From NCBI RefSeq assembly GCF_900116855.1, contig NZ_UETD01000006.1, forward strand, positions 124,001 through 188,000: a DNA stretch of 64,000 bases, read 5' to 3'. Origin of the DNA: Ruminococcus flavefaciens. Lineage in GTDB: Bacteria > Bacillota > Clostridia > Oscillospirales > Ruminococcaceae. Below are positions 7,987 to 17,030 of this stretch, one piece after another. Position numbers and translations under genes: made by a program. Each line of letters begins with the position of its first letter. Positions within the stretch are counted from its first letter, which is position 1. Below the pieces are notes generated by a model. That model saw nothing but the letters and a program-made list of their open reading frames with translations, searched no databases and was not told where the DNA came from.

Positions 7987-9546
7987 TTATTTTTCAAGTC
8001 CTGCAAACACCAATATCATAAGCACCACAAGCACTGCTATCAGAACTATGGCGAACTTGAAATGGAACTTTATGGCAAGTACCAGAAGTACTGCGGCAAT
8101 GACCGCCATATATCCCAGAAAGCGTGCTTTAATAACCTGCTTTTTGCGCTTTCGCGACTCCCTCTCTGTCTCCTCCTCCGCATGGAGCCGTCGGAGCTTC
8201 TCCATCTCAGCCTGCTCCTCGCTGTCTATCTGCTCCTGCTCCCTGACAAAAATCGAGTCCCTGACTGCACTCACGAAGCGCTCGTAGAGAGTAGTCAGCC
8301 TGACACTGTCCTCCCCCTCTGCAAAGCGGAGTGCGCTGCGGAGAGAGCTTCCCAGCATATCGGAAAGCTGGGCGCGGTAGATATCGTCATCTGTAAAATC
8401 AAAGCCAAACCGCTCTATATAGTCATCGGCAAAGCTGCCCACCATCTCCTCAAGCATAAGGTCATCGGTGCTGCGGCAGCCGTTGTCCGCCAGAAATCTT
8501 GCAAAATGCGCCTGCCAGCAGTATGGGTCCGCGTCAAGTATAAGTCCGCTGTACTCCTCGGCGGCATCGAAATCCTCGTCCGCAAGGAATATCTTCATGC
8601 GGCGGATAAGCTTCTCGGGAGTCTTTTTCGCTATGCTCCTCGGACGGCTGCCGCTGCTGTCTCCGAGAGCGTTTATACTCCTTATGACCTCCGTCAGAAA
8701 TCCCATCCGCGTAACGTCCTTGACAGGGTACTCCCTCAGCTCAGTGGGAAGGTCACGGGGGTCTGTATTCTTTATGCAGACATAGAGCAGCCTGCTCTCG
8801 CCCCGTTTTACGGCAGCTCCGCACCTGCTCCACTCGCTTCTGAATTTCGGTACGGCAAAATTCTCCGCCTTGCAGCCCACTGCAAGCAGCGCAGATGAGT
8901 TTCCTATGGCTGCATTCACATAGGGCTCATACTCACTCTCGGAGATGTCCGTCAGCGTTACGGGAGCGTAGAATACCTTCATGCCCTCCTCGGTGAGCTG
9001 GTGGCATATCTCCTCAGCAACTACACTGTCGGTGGTGGCTCGTCCGCTGTCATCGGTCAGGCGGCAGCAGATGAACACATCGTATTTCTCGCCTGTACCT
9101 ACCCTCTCAACAGTCTCGCGGCGCAGCATTTCCAGTGCAGCCGCCTCTCTGCGATAGAAGGCTCCCTGCGACGGAGTTGCGGTAAGCAGGGCAGCATGAT
9201 AGTTGGGGTCGGCAGTTATCTCTCCCGTCTCAGTCCTGCTGCAAACGGGTATCTTCATGCCCGAAATGGGGTCGTCCTCGTATTCAAGTCCGCAGCGGCA
9301 CATGAGCACTCCCCAGAAGCCCTCGGACTCGTTGGGAATCTCCTCGGACAGCTTCGTGAAAAGCTTTTCCGCTCCCTCAAAATCCGTCTTGAGGCGAAGC
9401 TGACAGGCTCTGTTGTACATCTCCGCATGGTCGCCGAAATACCGCAGCGGATAGGTCTGCCGTGAGCCGCAGTGCTCACAGTCGCATACTCCCGTACCGT
9501 CATCGGGGGATATGATACCGCCGCACATCTTGCAGATGTAGTCCAT
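7987..9546 (-). CDS. Zinc ribbon-TIR domain protein with C-terminal membrane hairpin
   Basis: A 519-residue protein. Residues 1-30 are a zinc ribbon (Cys5, Cys8, Cys23, Cys26). Residues 40-90 look like a TPR-type helical repeat (AEMYNRACQLRLKTDFEGAEKLF). Residues 155-300 form a TIR domain: YDVFICCR strand A, then EEICHQLTEEGMKVFYAPVTL, and FRSEWSRC with Glu238, the likely equivalent of the NAD-cleaving glutamate. Residues 340-470 are helical and charged. The last 45 residues carry two hydrophobic segments and probably anchor it in the membrane. TIR domains of this Clostridia family are usually of unknown role, and NADase or scaffold functions are possible. An AAGGAGG ribosome site supports the start. 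It is the last gene of a probable operon with the amidohydrolase. Confidence 0.8.
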   Translation of the reverse strand: MDYICKMCGGIISPDDGTGVCDCEHCGSRQTYPLRYFGDHAEMYNRACQLRLKTDFEGAEKLFTKLSEEIPNESEGFWGVLMCRCGLEYEDDPISGMKIPVCSRTETGEITADPNYHAALLTATPSQGAFYRREAAALEMLRRETVERVGTGEKYDVFICCRLTDDSGRATTDSVVAEEICHQLTEEGMKVFYAPVTLTDISESEYEPYVNAAIGNSSALLAVGCKAENFAVPKFRSEWSRCGAAVKRGESRLLYVCIKNTDPRDLPTELREYPVKDVTRMGFLTEVIRSINALGDSSGSRPRSIAKKTPEKLIRRMKIFLADEDFDAAEEYSGLILDADPYCWQAHFARFLADNGCRSTDDLMLEEMVGSFADDYIERFGFDFTDDDIYRAQLSDMLGSSLRSALRFAEGEDSVRLTTLYERFVSAVRDSIFVREQEQIDSEEQAEMEKLRRLHAEEETERESRKRKKQVIKARFLGYMAVIAAVLLVLAIKFHFKFAIVLIAVLVVLMILVFAGLEK

Positions 9547-9611
9547 ATGCTTCGCCTCCTTTCATGCATTGATATTATAACACTTATTCACCAATAAAGC
9601 AACGTCCGCTT

Positions 9612-10385
9612 TCAACGTGGACGCCGTCCCTGCATTATGCCGTAGAGCCTTGCTGCATTCCCCCACATGAAAAGGCGCCGCTGGGTATCTGTCAGGTGAA
9701 GTCCCTCCGCAAAGCGGATATGGGCTCCCATGTCACAGCTTCCGTAGTCCGAGCCATACATTATCCTGTATGGCATACGCTCAATTGCTCCCTCGAGGCT
9801 TTCGGCTATGGCAGGGATATGCTCCTCACTGTCCGCCAGCGAGGATGTGTCAAACATGACGTTGCCGCAGTCCCCAAGCACCTCAAAGCACTTTTCAGTG
9901 TCGGGATAAAAACAATGGCAGTAAACAAACGTGTTCTGCGGACGGCTCTCAGCAAGCTCCTTCATCCGCTCGGGAGAAGCATAGTGAGAGTTGTCCCAGC
10001 CCGTGTGAAAAAGCACGGGCACACGGTACTCCGCTGCAAGGTCATACACGGGGAAAAGGCTGCTGTCGGTGCAGTAAAAGTCCTCATGACCTGTGTACAC
10101 CTTCAGCCCTGCTATGTCCCTGCAGTCAAGAAGCTCCCTGCAAAGTCGGAGCTGCCCCTCAAAGCTGATAAGAGGGCTTATGCCAGCAACTACCCTTATA
10201 TTATCGCTGCCGCGGAAAAGCTCCGCACACTCTGCGGCGGAGCCGATAACGCTTTCAAGCTCTGAATCAGCTATGACTACTCCGCTGCTGACGCCGTTTT
10301 TGTCAAGCTCCGCCATGAGCCTGTCCCTCTTTGCGTCAAGGTCGGGCTCCTGCCACGGAAGATGTATATGTGCATCTGTTACCAT
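9612..10385 (-). CDS. Amidohydrolase family metal-dependent hydrolase
   Basis: A 257-residue TIM-barrel hydrolase of the amidohydrolase_2/TatD-like superfamily. Metal ligands are visible in order: DAHIH (His6, His8) on strand 1, a Lys in AGLKVYTGH, His in VLFHTGW, His in VYCHCFYP and the final Asp in MYGSDYG. It is cytoplasmic with no signal peptide. The substrate is unknown; the family includes decarboxylases and hydrolases acting on small carboxylates or cyclic amides. It lies 65 bases upstream of the TIR gene and 52 bases downstream of a small unknown gene on the same strand. Confidence 0.85.
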   Translation of the reverse strand: MVTDAHIHLPWQEPDLDAKRDRLMAELDKNGVSSGVVIADSELESVIGSAAECAELFRGSDNIRVVAGISPLISFEGQLRLCRELLDCRDIAGLKVYTGHEDFYCTDSSLFPVYDLAAEYRVPVLFHTGWDNSHYASPERMKELAESRPQNTFVYCHCFYPDTEKCFEVLGDCGNVMFDTSSLADSEEHIPAIAESLEGAIERMPYRIMYGSDYGSCDMGAHIRFAEGLHLTDTQRRLFMWGNAARLYGIMQGRRPR

Positions 10386-10437
10386 ATGTTATTCCTTTCA
10401 TTTATGCCGCAGAGGACTGCTGTTATCGGATTTGCAC

Positions 10438-10728
10438 TTACAGATCCAGCTCATCATGGATAATTTCCATAAGCTCCAGCTCGGCATCCTCAGCCATCAG
10501 CGCTGTTTCATCGCTCCAGAAGCGGCTCCCTCCTGCAAGGCACTGAATAAGGTCAAGAAAAGCCACAAAATCCTCAGTGCTTACCTTTCCGTCACTTTTC
10601 CACCCTGAGATCACATCCTTCAGAGCTGACTTTATATCATCATAGTCCTTTAAATCAAATCTACTGTCCATACGAAGCTTTACCATAAAGCCATTGTCAT
10701 CATTAATACGATCTGCAAGCCTGCTCAT
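10438..10728 (-). CDS. Hypothetical protein, 96 residues
   Basis: I do not recognise this small, acidic, probably all-helical protein (MSRLADRINDDNGFMV, later DYDDIKSALKDVI, C-terminus EDAELELMEIIHDELDL). The ATG at 10728 has AAGGAAG 7 bases before it. An in-frame ATG 18 codons earlier (10782) lacks a ribosome site and would add the residues MPLGEHLEKTQQRKGSAA. It has no signal peptide or membrane segment. It lies upstream of the amidohydrolase and TIR genes and may be cotranscribed with them. Confidence 0.65.
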   Translation of the reverse strand: MSRLADRINDDNGFMVKLRMDSRFDLKDYDDIKSALKDVISGWKSDGKVSTEDFVAFLDLIQCLAGGSRFWSDETALMAEDAELELMEIIHDELDL

Positions 10729-10875
10729 CGCCGCACTTCCTTTCCGCTGCTGTGTTTTTTCAAGATGTTCTCCAAGAGGCATCTTATTTCCACAAAGTAA
10801 TTACTGCTATTATAGCAAACAGCTCATAAAAAGTCAAATCTGTACTCATTCTTTCCGCACATGATATAGTTTTTC

Positions 10876-10904
10876 TTTACATTCGGCTCATCTTATGATA
10901 TAAT
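10876..10904 (+). promoter_or_regulatory. Promoter of the lysozyme lipoprotein gene
   Basis: TTTACA (10876-10881), 17 bases, TATAAT (10899-10904), ending 46 bases before the start codon. Confidence 0.78.
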
Positions 10905-10950
10905 TGATTATATCTTTACACGATAAATCACATCTGCCGAAAGGAACAAC

Positions 10951-12255
10951 ATGAGATCAAAATATATTATACCCGTTTTTGCTGCACTCTGCCTCCTCAC
11001 AGGCTGCGGCGGCAAAAAAGTCAGCAATACTGTAAGCGTTTCCGTTGAGGTGAATACCACCTCAGCTGTTACGACCTCAGTCGGCACTTCTGCTGCCGCT
11101 GTGACTTCTAAACCTGTGACAACTACCACCACTGCTGCCGCAAAGCCCGAACCTCCCAAGGATCTGGTGCTCAAGGGCAAGGAATCCGTTGAGGTCTATG
11201 AGGAAATAAAGCTCAAGGACTTCATTACCGAAAAAAACGTGGACCTCAAGGACGGAGATGTCCTGCTCAACACCTCGGATACCGGCGTTTATGAGGTGGA
11301 GATACCTTATATCTACGGAGGAAACGAGTTCACGCAGAAGCTTCAGTACAGCGTCATTGATACTACCGCTCCCATCGTGCTCAATGCAGGATGGACTCCC
11401 AATCATAAGGTGGGGACTCCATTCGACCTCAACAACTACGTCGGCTTTGCGGATAACTTCGATAAGGCTCCCACTCTCACATACGAGGGAGATGTCGACC
11501 CCAACGCTGTGGGCGATTATCCACTGACCGCCACCGCCACGGACAGCTCCGGCAATTCCGTTTCATGGGACCTGACTATATCTGTGGTGGATCAGGTGCC
11601 TGCTCCCGTTGACAATAACCCGAGAGTGGATTACAGCGACTTCATCGCAAGATACGATCAGGAGGGTGTCCGCTTCGGTATCGATGTATCTGCATGGCAG
11701 ACCAATGTAGACTACAACGCGGTCCGCGACGCAGGGTGCAGCTTCGTCATTATCCGTATCGGCTATTACTACAGCCAGATCACCATGGACGACTACTTCC
11801 GCCAGAATATCGAGAACGCTACCGCCGCAGGTCTCGATGTGGGCGTTTACTTCTATACCACCGATAACTCCGAGGAGGGCGTCCGCGAACACGCCCGCTG
11901 GATAGCCGATAACCTGAACGGTCAGCAGCTGGACTTCCCCGTCGCCTTCGACTGGGAGGAGTTCGGAAACTTCCAGAAATACGGCATGAGCATCAAGGAC
12001 CTCAATGACATATATGCTGCCTTCGCTGACGAAATGGAAAAGTGCGGCTACTCCGCTATGCTCTACAGCAGTAAGAACTTCCTCAATAACTTCTGGAGCG
12101 AACGCACAAAGGCTTCTCACCCCGTCTGGCTGGCTCACTTCGTCGACGAGACCGACTACGAGGGAGACTACGCTATCTGGCAGGCAAGCGCCTACGGTCA
12201 TATCCCCGGTATTGTTGGAGATGTGGATATGGATATTCTTTATGGACTATCCTAA
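10951..12255 (+). CDS. Secreted lipoprotein with GH25 lysozyme domain
   Basis: A 434-residue surface lipoprotein. Residues 1-19 are a signal peptide ending in a lipobox (LLTGC, lipidated Cys19). A Ser/Thr/Val-rich spacer covers 24-65, and two beta-sandwich (Ig/DUF5011-like) segments cover about 70-215, with DTTAPIVLNAG in the middle. Residues 240-434 are a GH25 muramidase domain: FGIDVSAWQ (Asp245), FVIIRIGYYY, GVYFYTT and the catalytic DWEE (Asp334, Glu336). It would cut the MurNAc-GlcNAc bond of peptidoglycan, most likely in cell-wall remodelling or attack on other cells. AAAGGAAC precedes the start. The gene stands alone under its own promoter. Confidence 0.92.
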   Translation: MRSKYIIPVFAALCLLTGCGGKKVSNTVSVSVEVNTTSAVTTSVGTSAAAVTSKPVTTTTTAAAKPEPPKDLVLKGKESVEVYEEIKLKDFITEKNVDLKDGDVLLNTSDTGVYEVEIPYIYGGNEFTQKLQYSVIDTTAPIVLNAGWTPNHKVGTPFDLNNYVGFADNFDKAPTLTYEGDVDPNAVGDYPLTATATDSSGNSVSWDLTISVVDQVPAPVDNNPRVDYSDFIARYDQEGVRFGIDVSAWQTNVDYNAVRDAGCSFVIIRIGYYYSQITMDDYFRQNIENATAAGLDVGVYFYTTDNSEEGVREHARWIADNLNGQQLDFPVAFDWEEFGNFQKYGMSIKDLNDIYAAFADEMEKCGYSAMLYSSKNFLNNFWSERTKASHPVWLAHFVDETDYEGDYAIWQASAYGHIPGIVGDVDMDILYGLS

Positions 12256-12305
12256 ACAAATATGTTATAATGCAGATAAACCATTATTCTCAGGAGTGTG
12301 ATACC

Positions 12306-12587
12306 ATGATTAAACCTTTTGAGCAAATGTATACCGCCAAGCATAATGAAGAACTTAGGAAACAGATTTTGGAACACTTGGAAATGCCAGACGACAGTAA
12401 AATTGTCGGAAACTGTTCAACTTTATTTTTTGACAGCTATCATAAGGTTGTTGTAGAGATTCCTATTCAAGATGAAACCGGTGTTTTCAATGCTTTGCTA
12501 ACGCCGCTTGTCGCAAGCTACGAAACATTAAGAGGGCATTTGAATAATGATTTGGATTCAAGTAAAAGAATCAAGCATTTAGTATAA
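12306..12587 (+). CDS. Hypothetical protein, 93 residues
   Basis: I do not recognise this small cytoplasmic protein (MIKPFEQMYTAKHNEELR ... VVVEIPIQDETGVFNALL). The ATG at 12306 follows AGGAGTG with 8 bases between them. It begins 50 bases after the lysozyme stop and may be read through from that gene. Its composition is more AT-rich than that of the flanking lysozyme and guaA genes, and with the HTH remnant just downstream this suggests a small acquired or decaying patch. No domain can be assigned. Confidence 0.65.
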   Translation: MIKPFEQMYTAKHNEELRKQILEHLEMPDDSKIVGNCSTLFFDSYHKVVVEIPIQDETGVFNALLTPLVASYETLRGHLNNDLDSSKRIKHLV

Positions 12588-12632
12588 TCAGAGTATTTTG
12601 CCAAACAGAACATAATTAAGGAATGAACCACC

Positions 12633-12698
12633 ATGAGCATGATAGGAGATAAGATACACCACATTCGTTATCTCAATGGAAATATAGCTTTACAATAA
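12633..12698 (+). pseudogene. Possible remnant of an Xre-type HTH gene
   Basis: A 21-codon open frame reading MSMIGDKIHHIRYLNGNIALQ. It resembles the first helix of small Xre/Cro regulators (M.IG.KI..LR...G...Q) but stops at once. A weak AAGGA lies 11 bases upstream. It could equally be chance. Confidence 0.25.
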
Positions 12699-12704
12699 CT
12701 AAAA

Positions 12705-12732
12705 AAAGAGCTGACCGCCTGGTCAGCTCTTT
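12705..12732 (-). terminator. Terminator of guaA
   Basis: A perfect 12-bp stem AAAGAGCTGACC/GGTCAGCTCTTT with a 4-base loop. On the minus strand it is followed by a T run, and it lies 27 bases after the guaA stop. It may also stop plus-strand transcripts. Confidence 0.92.
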
Positions 12733-12758
12733 CACTTTTATTAATCAATGTGCAGGAA

Positions 12759-14312
12759 TTATTCCCACTCCACGGTTCCCGGAGGCTTGGAGGTTATATC
12801 ATACACTACTCTGTTAACGTGCTCTACCTCGTTGCAGAGACGGTTGGATACCCTCGCAAGCACATCATAGGGGATACGCGCCCAGTCAGCTGTCATGAAG
12901 TCATCGGTGGTAACTGCGCGTATAGCGATAAGGTGGTCGTATGTACGGTGGTCGCCCATTACGCCTACTGTACGCACGTCGGGAAGAACTGCAAAGAACT
13001 GCTTGAGCTCCGACTCTATGCCGCTCTTGCGTATCTCGTCACGGAATACTGCGTCTGCTTCCTGAAGTATCTTTATCTTCTCCTCGGTTATCTCGCCGAT
13101 GATACGAACTCCGAGACCCGGTCCCGGGAATGGCTGTCTCCACACAAGATCATGGGGGATTCCAAGCTTCTCGCCGACCTGTCTTACCTCGTCCTTGAAC
13201 AGGTCACCCAGAGGCTCGATGGTCCCTGCGAACTTGATGTCCTCGGGCATCTTTACCATGTTGTGGTGGGTCTTGATGACGGCTGTACTGCCGTGACCTG
13301 CCTGATTTCCTCTGCCCGATTCGATTCGGTCGGGGTAGATGGTTCCCTGTGCGAAGAATCCGTCTGTTCCCTGCTCTCTTATCTTGTCCCAGAATACGTT
13401 ATAGAACTCTGTGCCGATTATCTTACGCTTCTGCTCGGGGTCGCTGACGCCCTTGAGCGCCTTGAGGAATTGCTCCTTGCAGTTTACACGGACAAAGTTC
13501 ATATCAAAAAGTTTTGTAAAGGTCTCCTCGACGAAGTCTCCCTCGTCCTTGCGCATGAGTCCCTGATCCACGAATACGCAGGTAAGCTGCTTGCCAACTG
13601 CACGGCTGAGAAGTCCTGCTGCGACTGAGGAGTCTACTCCGCCTGAAAGTCCCAGTATTACCTTCTTGTCGCCTATCTGCTCGCGGAGCTTCGCAACTGT
13701 GTTCTCGATGAAATCATCCATTACCCAGTCGCCTGTGCAGCCGCACACGTTATATAAGAAATTATGGAGTATCTGCTTACCGTATTCGCTGTGTGTCACC
13801 TCGGGGTGGAACTGCACTGCATAGAGCTTTCTCTCGGGTGCTTCAAATGCGGCACAGGGACAGTCCGCAGACTTTGCCGTTACACTGAAGCCCTCGGGAA
13901 GCTGACTTACGAAATCGGTGTGGCTCATCCATACTACGCTCTTTTCGGGAACGCCCTCAAATATAAGGCTTCCGCTGTTCTGAGAGATCTCGATCTTTCC
14001 GTATTCGCTTTTCTCACAGCTCTCTACCTTGCCGCCGAGAGTGTACGCCATGAGCTGACATCCGTAGCAGATACCGAGGATCGGTACGCCGATACTGAAT
14101 ATCTCCTCCGAGATATGGGGCGAGCTTGGATCGTAAACACTGTTGGGACCGCCTGTGAAAATGATAGCGGTCGGGTTCATCGCCTTGATCTCGCTTATTG
14201 GCGTGTCAAATCTCTTGATCTCGCAGTATACGCCGCACTCTCTGACTCTTCTTGCGATGAGCTGATTGTACTGACCTCCGAAATCGAGGACTATACAAAG
14301 CTGGTTAGACAT
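12759..14312 (-). CDS. guaA: GMP synthase (glutamine-hydrolysing)
   Basis: A 517-residue cytoplasmic enzyme that converts XMP, ATP and glutamine to GMP, the last step of guanine nucleotide synthesis. Residues 1-195 are a class I glutamine amidotransferase with nucleophile Cys82 (GICYGCQ) and the His/Glu pair in [11 protein letters not shown]. Then comes the ATP-pyrophosphatase domain with the P-loop LSGGVDSSV, and the C-terminal dimerisation domain ending [13 protein letters not shown]. Length and motifs are full and normal. An AAGGAGGGAC ribosome site precedes the ATG. No purine riboswitch is recognisable in the leader, which instead holds a dispersed repeat. Confidence 0.98.
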   Translation of the reverse strand: MSNQLCIVLDFGGQYNQLIARRVRECGVYCEIKRFDTPISEIKAMNPTAIIFTGGPNSVYDPSSPHISEEIFSIGVPILGICYGCQLMAYTLGGKVESCEKSEYGKIEISQNSGSLIFEGVPEKSVVWMSHTDFVSQLPEGFSVTAKSADCPCAAFEAPERKLYAVQFHPEVTHSEYGKQILHNFLYNVCGCTGDWVMDDFIENTVAKLREQIGDKKVILGLSGGVDSSVAAGLLSRAVGKQLTCVFVDQGLMRKDEGDFVEETFTKLFDMNFVRVNCKEQFLKALKGVSDPEQKRKIIGTEFYNVFWDKIREQGTDGFFAQGTIYPDRIESGRGNQAGHGSTAVIKTHHNMVKMPEDIKFAGTIEPLGDLFKDEVRQVGEKLGIPHDLVWRQPFPGPGLGVRIIGEITEEKIKILQEADAVFRDEIRKSGIESELKQFFAVLPDVRTVGVMGDHRTYDHLIAIRAVTTDDFMTADWARIPYDVLARVSNRLCNEVEHVNRVVYDITSKPPGTVEWE

Positions 14313-14365
14313 AAGTCCCTCCTTAACTTCCGCTTTTCGGCTGCGGACGCCGTATTTATGAAGCT

Positions 14366-14463
14366 GTCAGCCTTTAGCACTTAGCCCTTGGCAGCGGCTT
14401 CGCCGCTCAGACATACGGATAATACAATCCTTACGATGCCAATGGCTGACGGCTAAAGGATCA
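14366..14463. repeat. Dispersed TTAGCC-type inverted repeat upstream of guaA
   Basis: Words CAGCCTTTAGC/TTAGCCCTTGGC at the left are mirrored by GCCAATGGCTGACGGCTAAAGG at the right, enclosing the hairpin AGCGGCttcGCCGCT. The same words and the same GCGGC hairpin occur in the intergenic element at 7649-7983. The rest of 14313-14639 is AT-rich and holds the promoter of the HD gene. Confidence 0.55.
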
Positions 14464-14581
14464 TGTTTTAATTATGCCATATTTCAGAAGAAATTTCAAG
14501 TGCCTGCACCCACTTTTTTTCTGCCGCAAAAGTTGTACTGCCAATTATAGTTAAAATCCATAAAAAAATCATATACACCTA

Positions 14582-14610
14582 TTGAATTTAATAACAATTT
14601 GTGGTATAAT
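14582..14610 (+). promoter_or_regulatory. Promoter of the HD-domain and GH13 genes
   Basis: TTGAAT (14582-14587), 17 bases, TATAAT (14605-14610), ending 29 bases before the HD gene. Confidence 0.78.
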
Positions 14611-14639
14611 AATTATATTGTATTTTAAGGAGTACCATT

Positions 14640-15242
14640 ATGACTGCAAAAGAAGAATTCATATCTATCTACAAGGAAAACATCAAACGCGAAGGTGCAG
14701 ACAAGCTTCTTGAATTTCTCGAGAGAAGCGATTTCTTCACCGCTCCCAGCAGCACAAGATTTCACGGCTCTTATGAGGGAGGGCTCGTTCAGCACAGCCT
14801 GAATGTTTACCACTGCCTGAAGGACTACCTTTCACGTCCCCGCACCAAAGAGCTCTACGGTATGGACTATTCTGAGGAGACTATCGCCCTCGTTGCCCTT
14901 CTCCATGACATCTGCAAGGTGAATTTCTACACCGTCGAGATGCGCAACAAGAAGAACGATGAAACAGGTCAGTGGGAAAAAGTCCCCTTCTACGCCATCA
15001 ATGATACGCTGCCTTACGGACATGGGGAGAAGTCCGTATACATACTCTCGGGTTATTTCTACGGTGAGAACCGTCTTACCCGTGAGGAAGCATTCGCAAT
15101 ACGCTACCACATGGGCTTTTCATACGGTGGTACCGAGGAAAGAGGTACCATCGGAAAGGCGCTGGAAATGTATCCGCTCGCGCTGGCACTGAACGTGGCT
15201 GATATGGAGGCGTCATATTTCCTTGAAGGCTCAAACAAATAA
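14640..15242 (+). CDS. HD-domain phosphohydrolase
   Basis: A 200-residue cytoplasmic metal-dependent phosphohydrolase. The HD superfamily ligands are visible: GGLVQHSLNVYHC, the HD pair in ALLHDICKVNFY near residue 86, and later His residues in YGHGEKSVY and IRYHMGF. ALALNVADMEAS near the C-terminus supplies the last Asp. The substrate is unknown; relatives act on nucleotides or RNA ends. AAGGAG precedes the start. It is 19 bases upstream of the amylase gene, so the two probably share a transcript. Confidence 0.85.
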   Translation: MTAKEEFISIYKENIKREGADKLLEFLERSDFFTAPSSTRFHGSYEGGLVQHSLNVYHCLKDYLSRPRTKELYGMDYSEETIALVALLHDICKVNFYTVEMRNKKNDETGQWEKVPFYAINDTLPYGHGEKSVYILSGYFYGENRLTREEAFAIRYHMGFSYGGTEERGTIGKALEMYPLALALNVADMEASYFLEGSNK

Positions 15243-15261
15243 AAATAAGGAGTGTGTTATT

Positions 15262-16848
15262 ATGAATTGGTACGATAACGCGATAATCTATCACATCTAT
15301 CCGCTGGGATTCTGCGGAGCGCCAAAATTCAATGACGGAAGCGAGGATGTTACCTACCGTCTTGACAAGGTCCTCGACTGGATACCTCACCTCAAGGAGA
15401 TGAACGTTGACGCTGTTTACTTCGGACCCGTTTTTGAGTCCGTAGAGCATGGCTACGACACCATCGACTACAAGAAGATAGACCGCAGACTCGGTGACAA
15501 TAACTCGTTCCGCTTCATTTGTGACAGACTTCACGAAAACGGCATACGCATTATCCTTGACGGAGTTTTCAACCACGTCGGCAGAAAATTCCCTCAGTTC
15601 GTTGATATACAGGAAAAGGGTCAGGGCTCTGAGTACTGCGACTGGTTCCAGAACCTCAACTTCGGCGGTCCAAGCCCCTGCGGCGACCCCTTCTGGTACG
15701 AGGGCTGGAACGGCCACTACAATCTGGTCAAGCTCAATCTCCGCAATCCCGGTGTGTGTGACCACCTCATCGACGCCGTGAATTACTGGATAGAGTCCTT
15801 CGACATAGACGGTATCCGCTTCGACGCCGCCGACTGCATCGACTTCGATTTCTTCAAGCGCATAAGAAGCTTCTGCAAGGGCAAGAAGCCCGATTTCTGG
15901 CTCATGGGCGAGATAATCCACGGAGACTACAACCGCTGGGCCAACCCCGAGATGCTTGACAGCGTCACCAACTATGAGTGCTACAAGGGACTGTGGTCCT
16001 CACACAACGACAAGAACTATTTCGAGATAGACTACTCCATCAACAGGCAGTCAGGCGCTAACGGCGGCATATACCGCAATATCAACCTGTATAACTTCGT
16101 GGACAACCACGATGTCAACCGTCTGGCAAGTACTCTCCACAACCATGCACATCTGCCTCTGGTATACACTCTCATGTACACCATGCCCGGTATCCCATCT
16201 ATCTACTACGGAAGCGAATACGGCATCGAGGGCAGAAAGGAAAACAACTCCGATGATAATCTCCGCCCCTGCCTCCACCTTCAGGATATGGAGCGCGAGA
16301 ATGTTTCGCTCTATAAGCATATCGTAAAGCTTGGTCGGATATACCGCGCTTACCCTGCCCTCAGAACAGGCAGCTATGAGCGCATAATGATAACCAATCA
16401 GCAGCTTCTTTTCAAGAAGGTGCAGGGCGAGCAGACCGTTTATGTTGCCCTTAACCTTGCAGACTATGACTTTGACCTTAACTTCGGCACCCATATGTCA
16501 AGACTGGTGGACGTTTTCACAGCTTCTCCCCTTCAGGTGGAGAACGGCAATGCCTATGTACGCATGAGACCCTATTCGGCTATGATAATCGTCGCTGACG
16601 ATATCGTCAACATCGAGCCCGAGGACAAGGTGCCCGTTGAGGACAAGGATACCGAGATAGTTGTTGGGGCGAAGTACCGCCACTTCAAGGGCAACGAATA
16701 CGAGGTCATCGCAGTTGCAAGACACAGCGAGACCATGGAGGAGCTGGTGGTGTACAAGTCACTCAAGGACGGCGAGGTCTGGGCAAGACCCAAGGCAATG
16801 TTCGTGGGTAAATCAGGTGAGGTAAGACGCTTCACAAAGCTGGACTGA
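15262..16848 (+). CDS. Cytoplasmic GH13 alpha-amylase family enzyme fused to DUF1653
   Basis: A 528-residue enzyme with no signal peptide. Residues 1-390 are the GH13 barrel: IYPLGF, DGVFNHVG, GIRFDAAD with nucleophile Asp188, LMGEI with acid/base Glu217, and FVDNHD with Asp284. A beta-sandwich follows (about 390-455). Residues 465-528 form a DUF1653 domain (VVGAKYRHFKGNEYEV ... VYKSLKDGEVWARP), which is normally a separate small protein. The enzyme would trim alpha-glucans or maltodextrins inside the cell; exact specificity is not readable. The start is the ATG at 15262 with AAGGAG 9 bases before; the longer in-frame start overlaps the HD gene and has no site. The domain fusion is odd but unbroken in frame. 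Confidence 0.92.
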   Translation: MNWYDNAIIYHIYPLGFCGAPKFNDGSEDVTYRLDKVLDWIPHLKEMNVDAVYFGPVFESVEHGYDTIDYKKIDRRLGDNNSFRFICDRLHENGIRIILDGVFNHVGRKFPQFVDIQEKGQGSEYCDWFQNLNFGGPSPCGDPFWYEGWNGHYNLVKLNLRNPGVCDHLIDAVNYWIESFDIDGIRFDAADCIDFDFFKRIRSFCKGKKPDFWLMGEIIHGDYNRWANPEMLDSVTNYECYKGLWSSHNDKNYFEIDYSINRQSGANGGIYRNINLYNFVDNHDVNRLASTLHNHAHLPLVYTLMYTMPGIPSIYYGSEYGIEGRKENNSDDNLRPCLHLQDMERENVSLYKHIVKLGRIYRAYPALRTGSYERIMITNQQLLFKKVQGEQTVYVALNLADYDFDLNFGTHMSRLVDVFTASPLQVENGNAYVRMRPYSAMIIVADDIVNIEPEDKVPVEDKDTEIVVGAKYRHFKGNEYEVIAVARHSETMEELVVYKSLKDGEVWARPKAMFVGKSGEVRRFTKLD

Positions 16849-16857
16849 TATAGTATC

Positions 16858-16901
16858 AAAGCCATAGTGTTCCGATAAAATGTCGGGATACTATGGCTTT
16901 T
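16858..16901 (+). terminator. Terminator after the GH13 gene
   Basis: A long near-perfect stem: AAAGCCATAGT pairs with ACTATGGCTTT and TTCCGA pairs with TCGGGA. It has a short loop and is followed by T residues. Confidence 0.88.
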
Positions 16902-16996
16902 CTGATATCTCTGTGCAGATGGCAATCACTTACAGAGGCTGTCGCGAATAATATAATAACAGGGCGCGGTGACTGTTACATCAGTGCACTGCGCCC

Positions 16997-17025
16997 TTGA
17001 TATTTTAACTGTGTTATGTTATAAT
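16997..17025 (+). promoter_or_regulatory. Promoter of the ZIP transporter gene
   Basis: TTGATA (16997-17002), 17 bases, TATAAT (17020-17025). An imperfect hairpin, AGGGCGC (16961-16967) to GCGCCCT (16991-16997), abuts the -35 box. Confidence 0.82.
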
Positions 17026-17030
17026 GTAAA

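Noticed and set aside
12750..13628. Long open frame on the plus strand opposite guaA (about 290 codons)
   Set aside because: It mirrors the codon structure of guaA, has no recognisable motif, and guaA itself is unambiguous. Similar antisense frames opposite the amylase (15076-15921) and cardiolipin synthase (29823-30770) were rejected for the same reason.
14313..14480. Possible purine riboswitch upstream of guaA
   Set aside because: None of the conserved purine-aptamer core is recognisable; the symmetry present belongs to the dispersed TTAGCC repeat.
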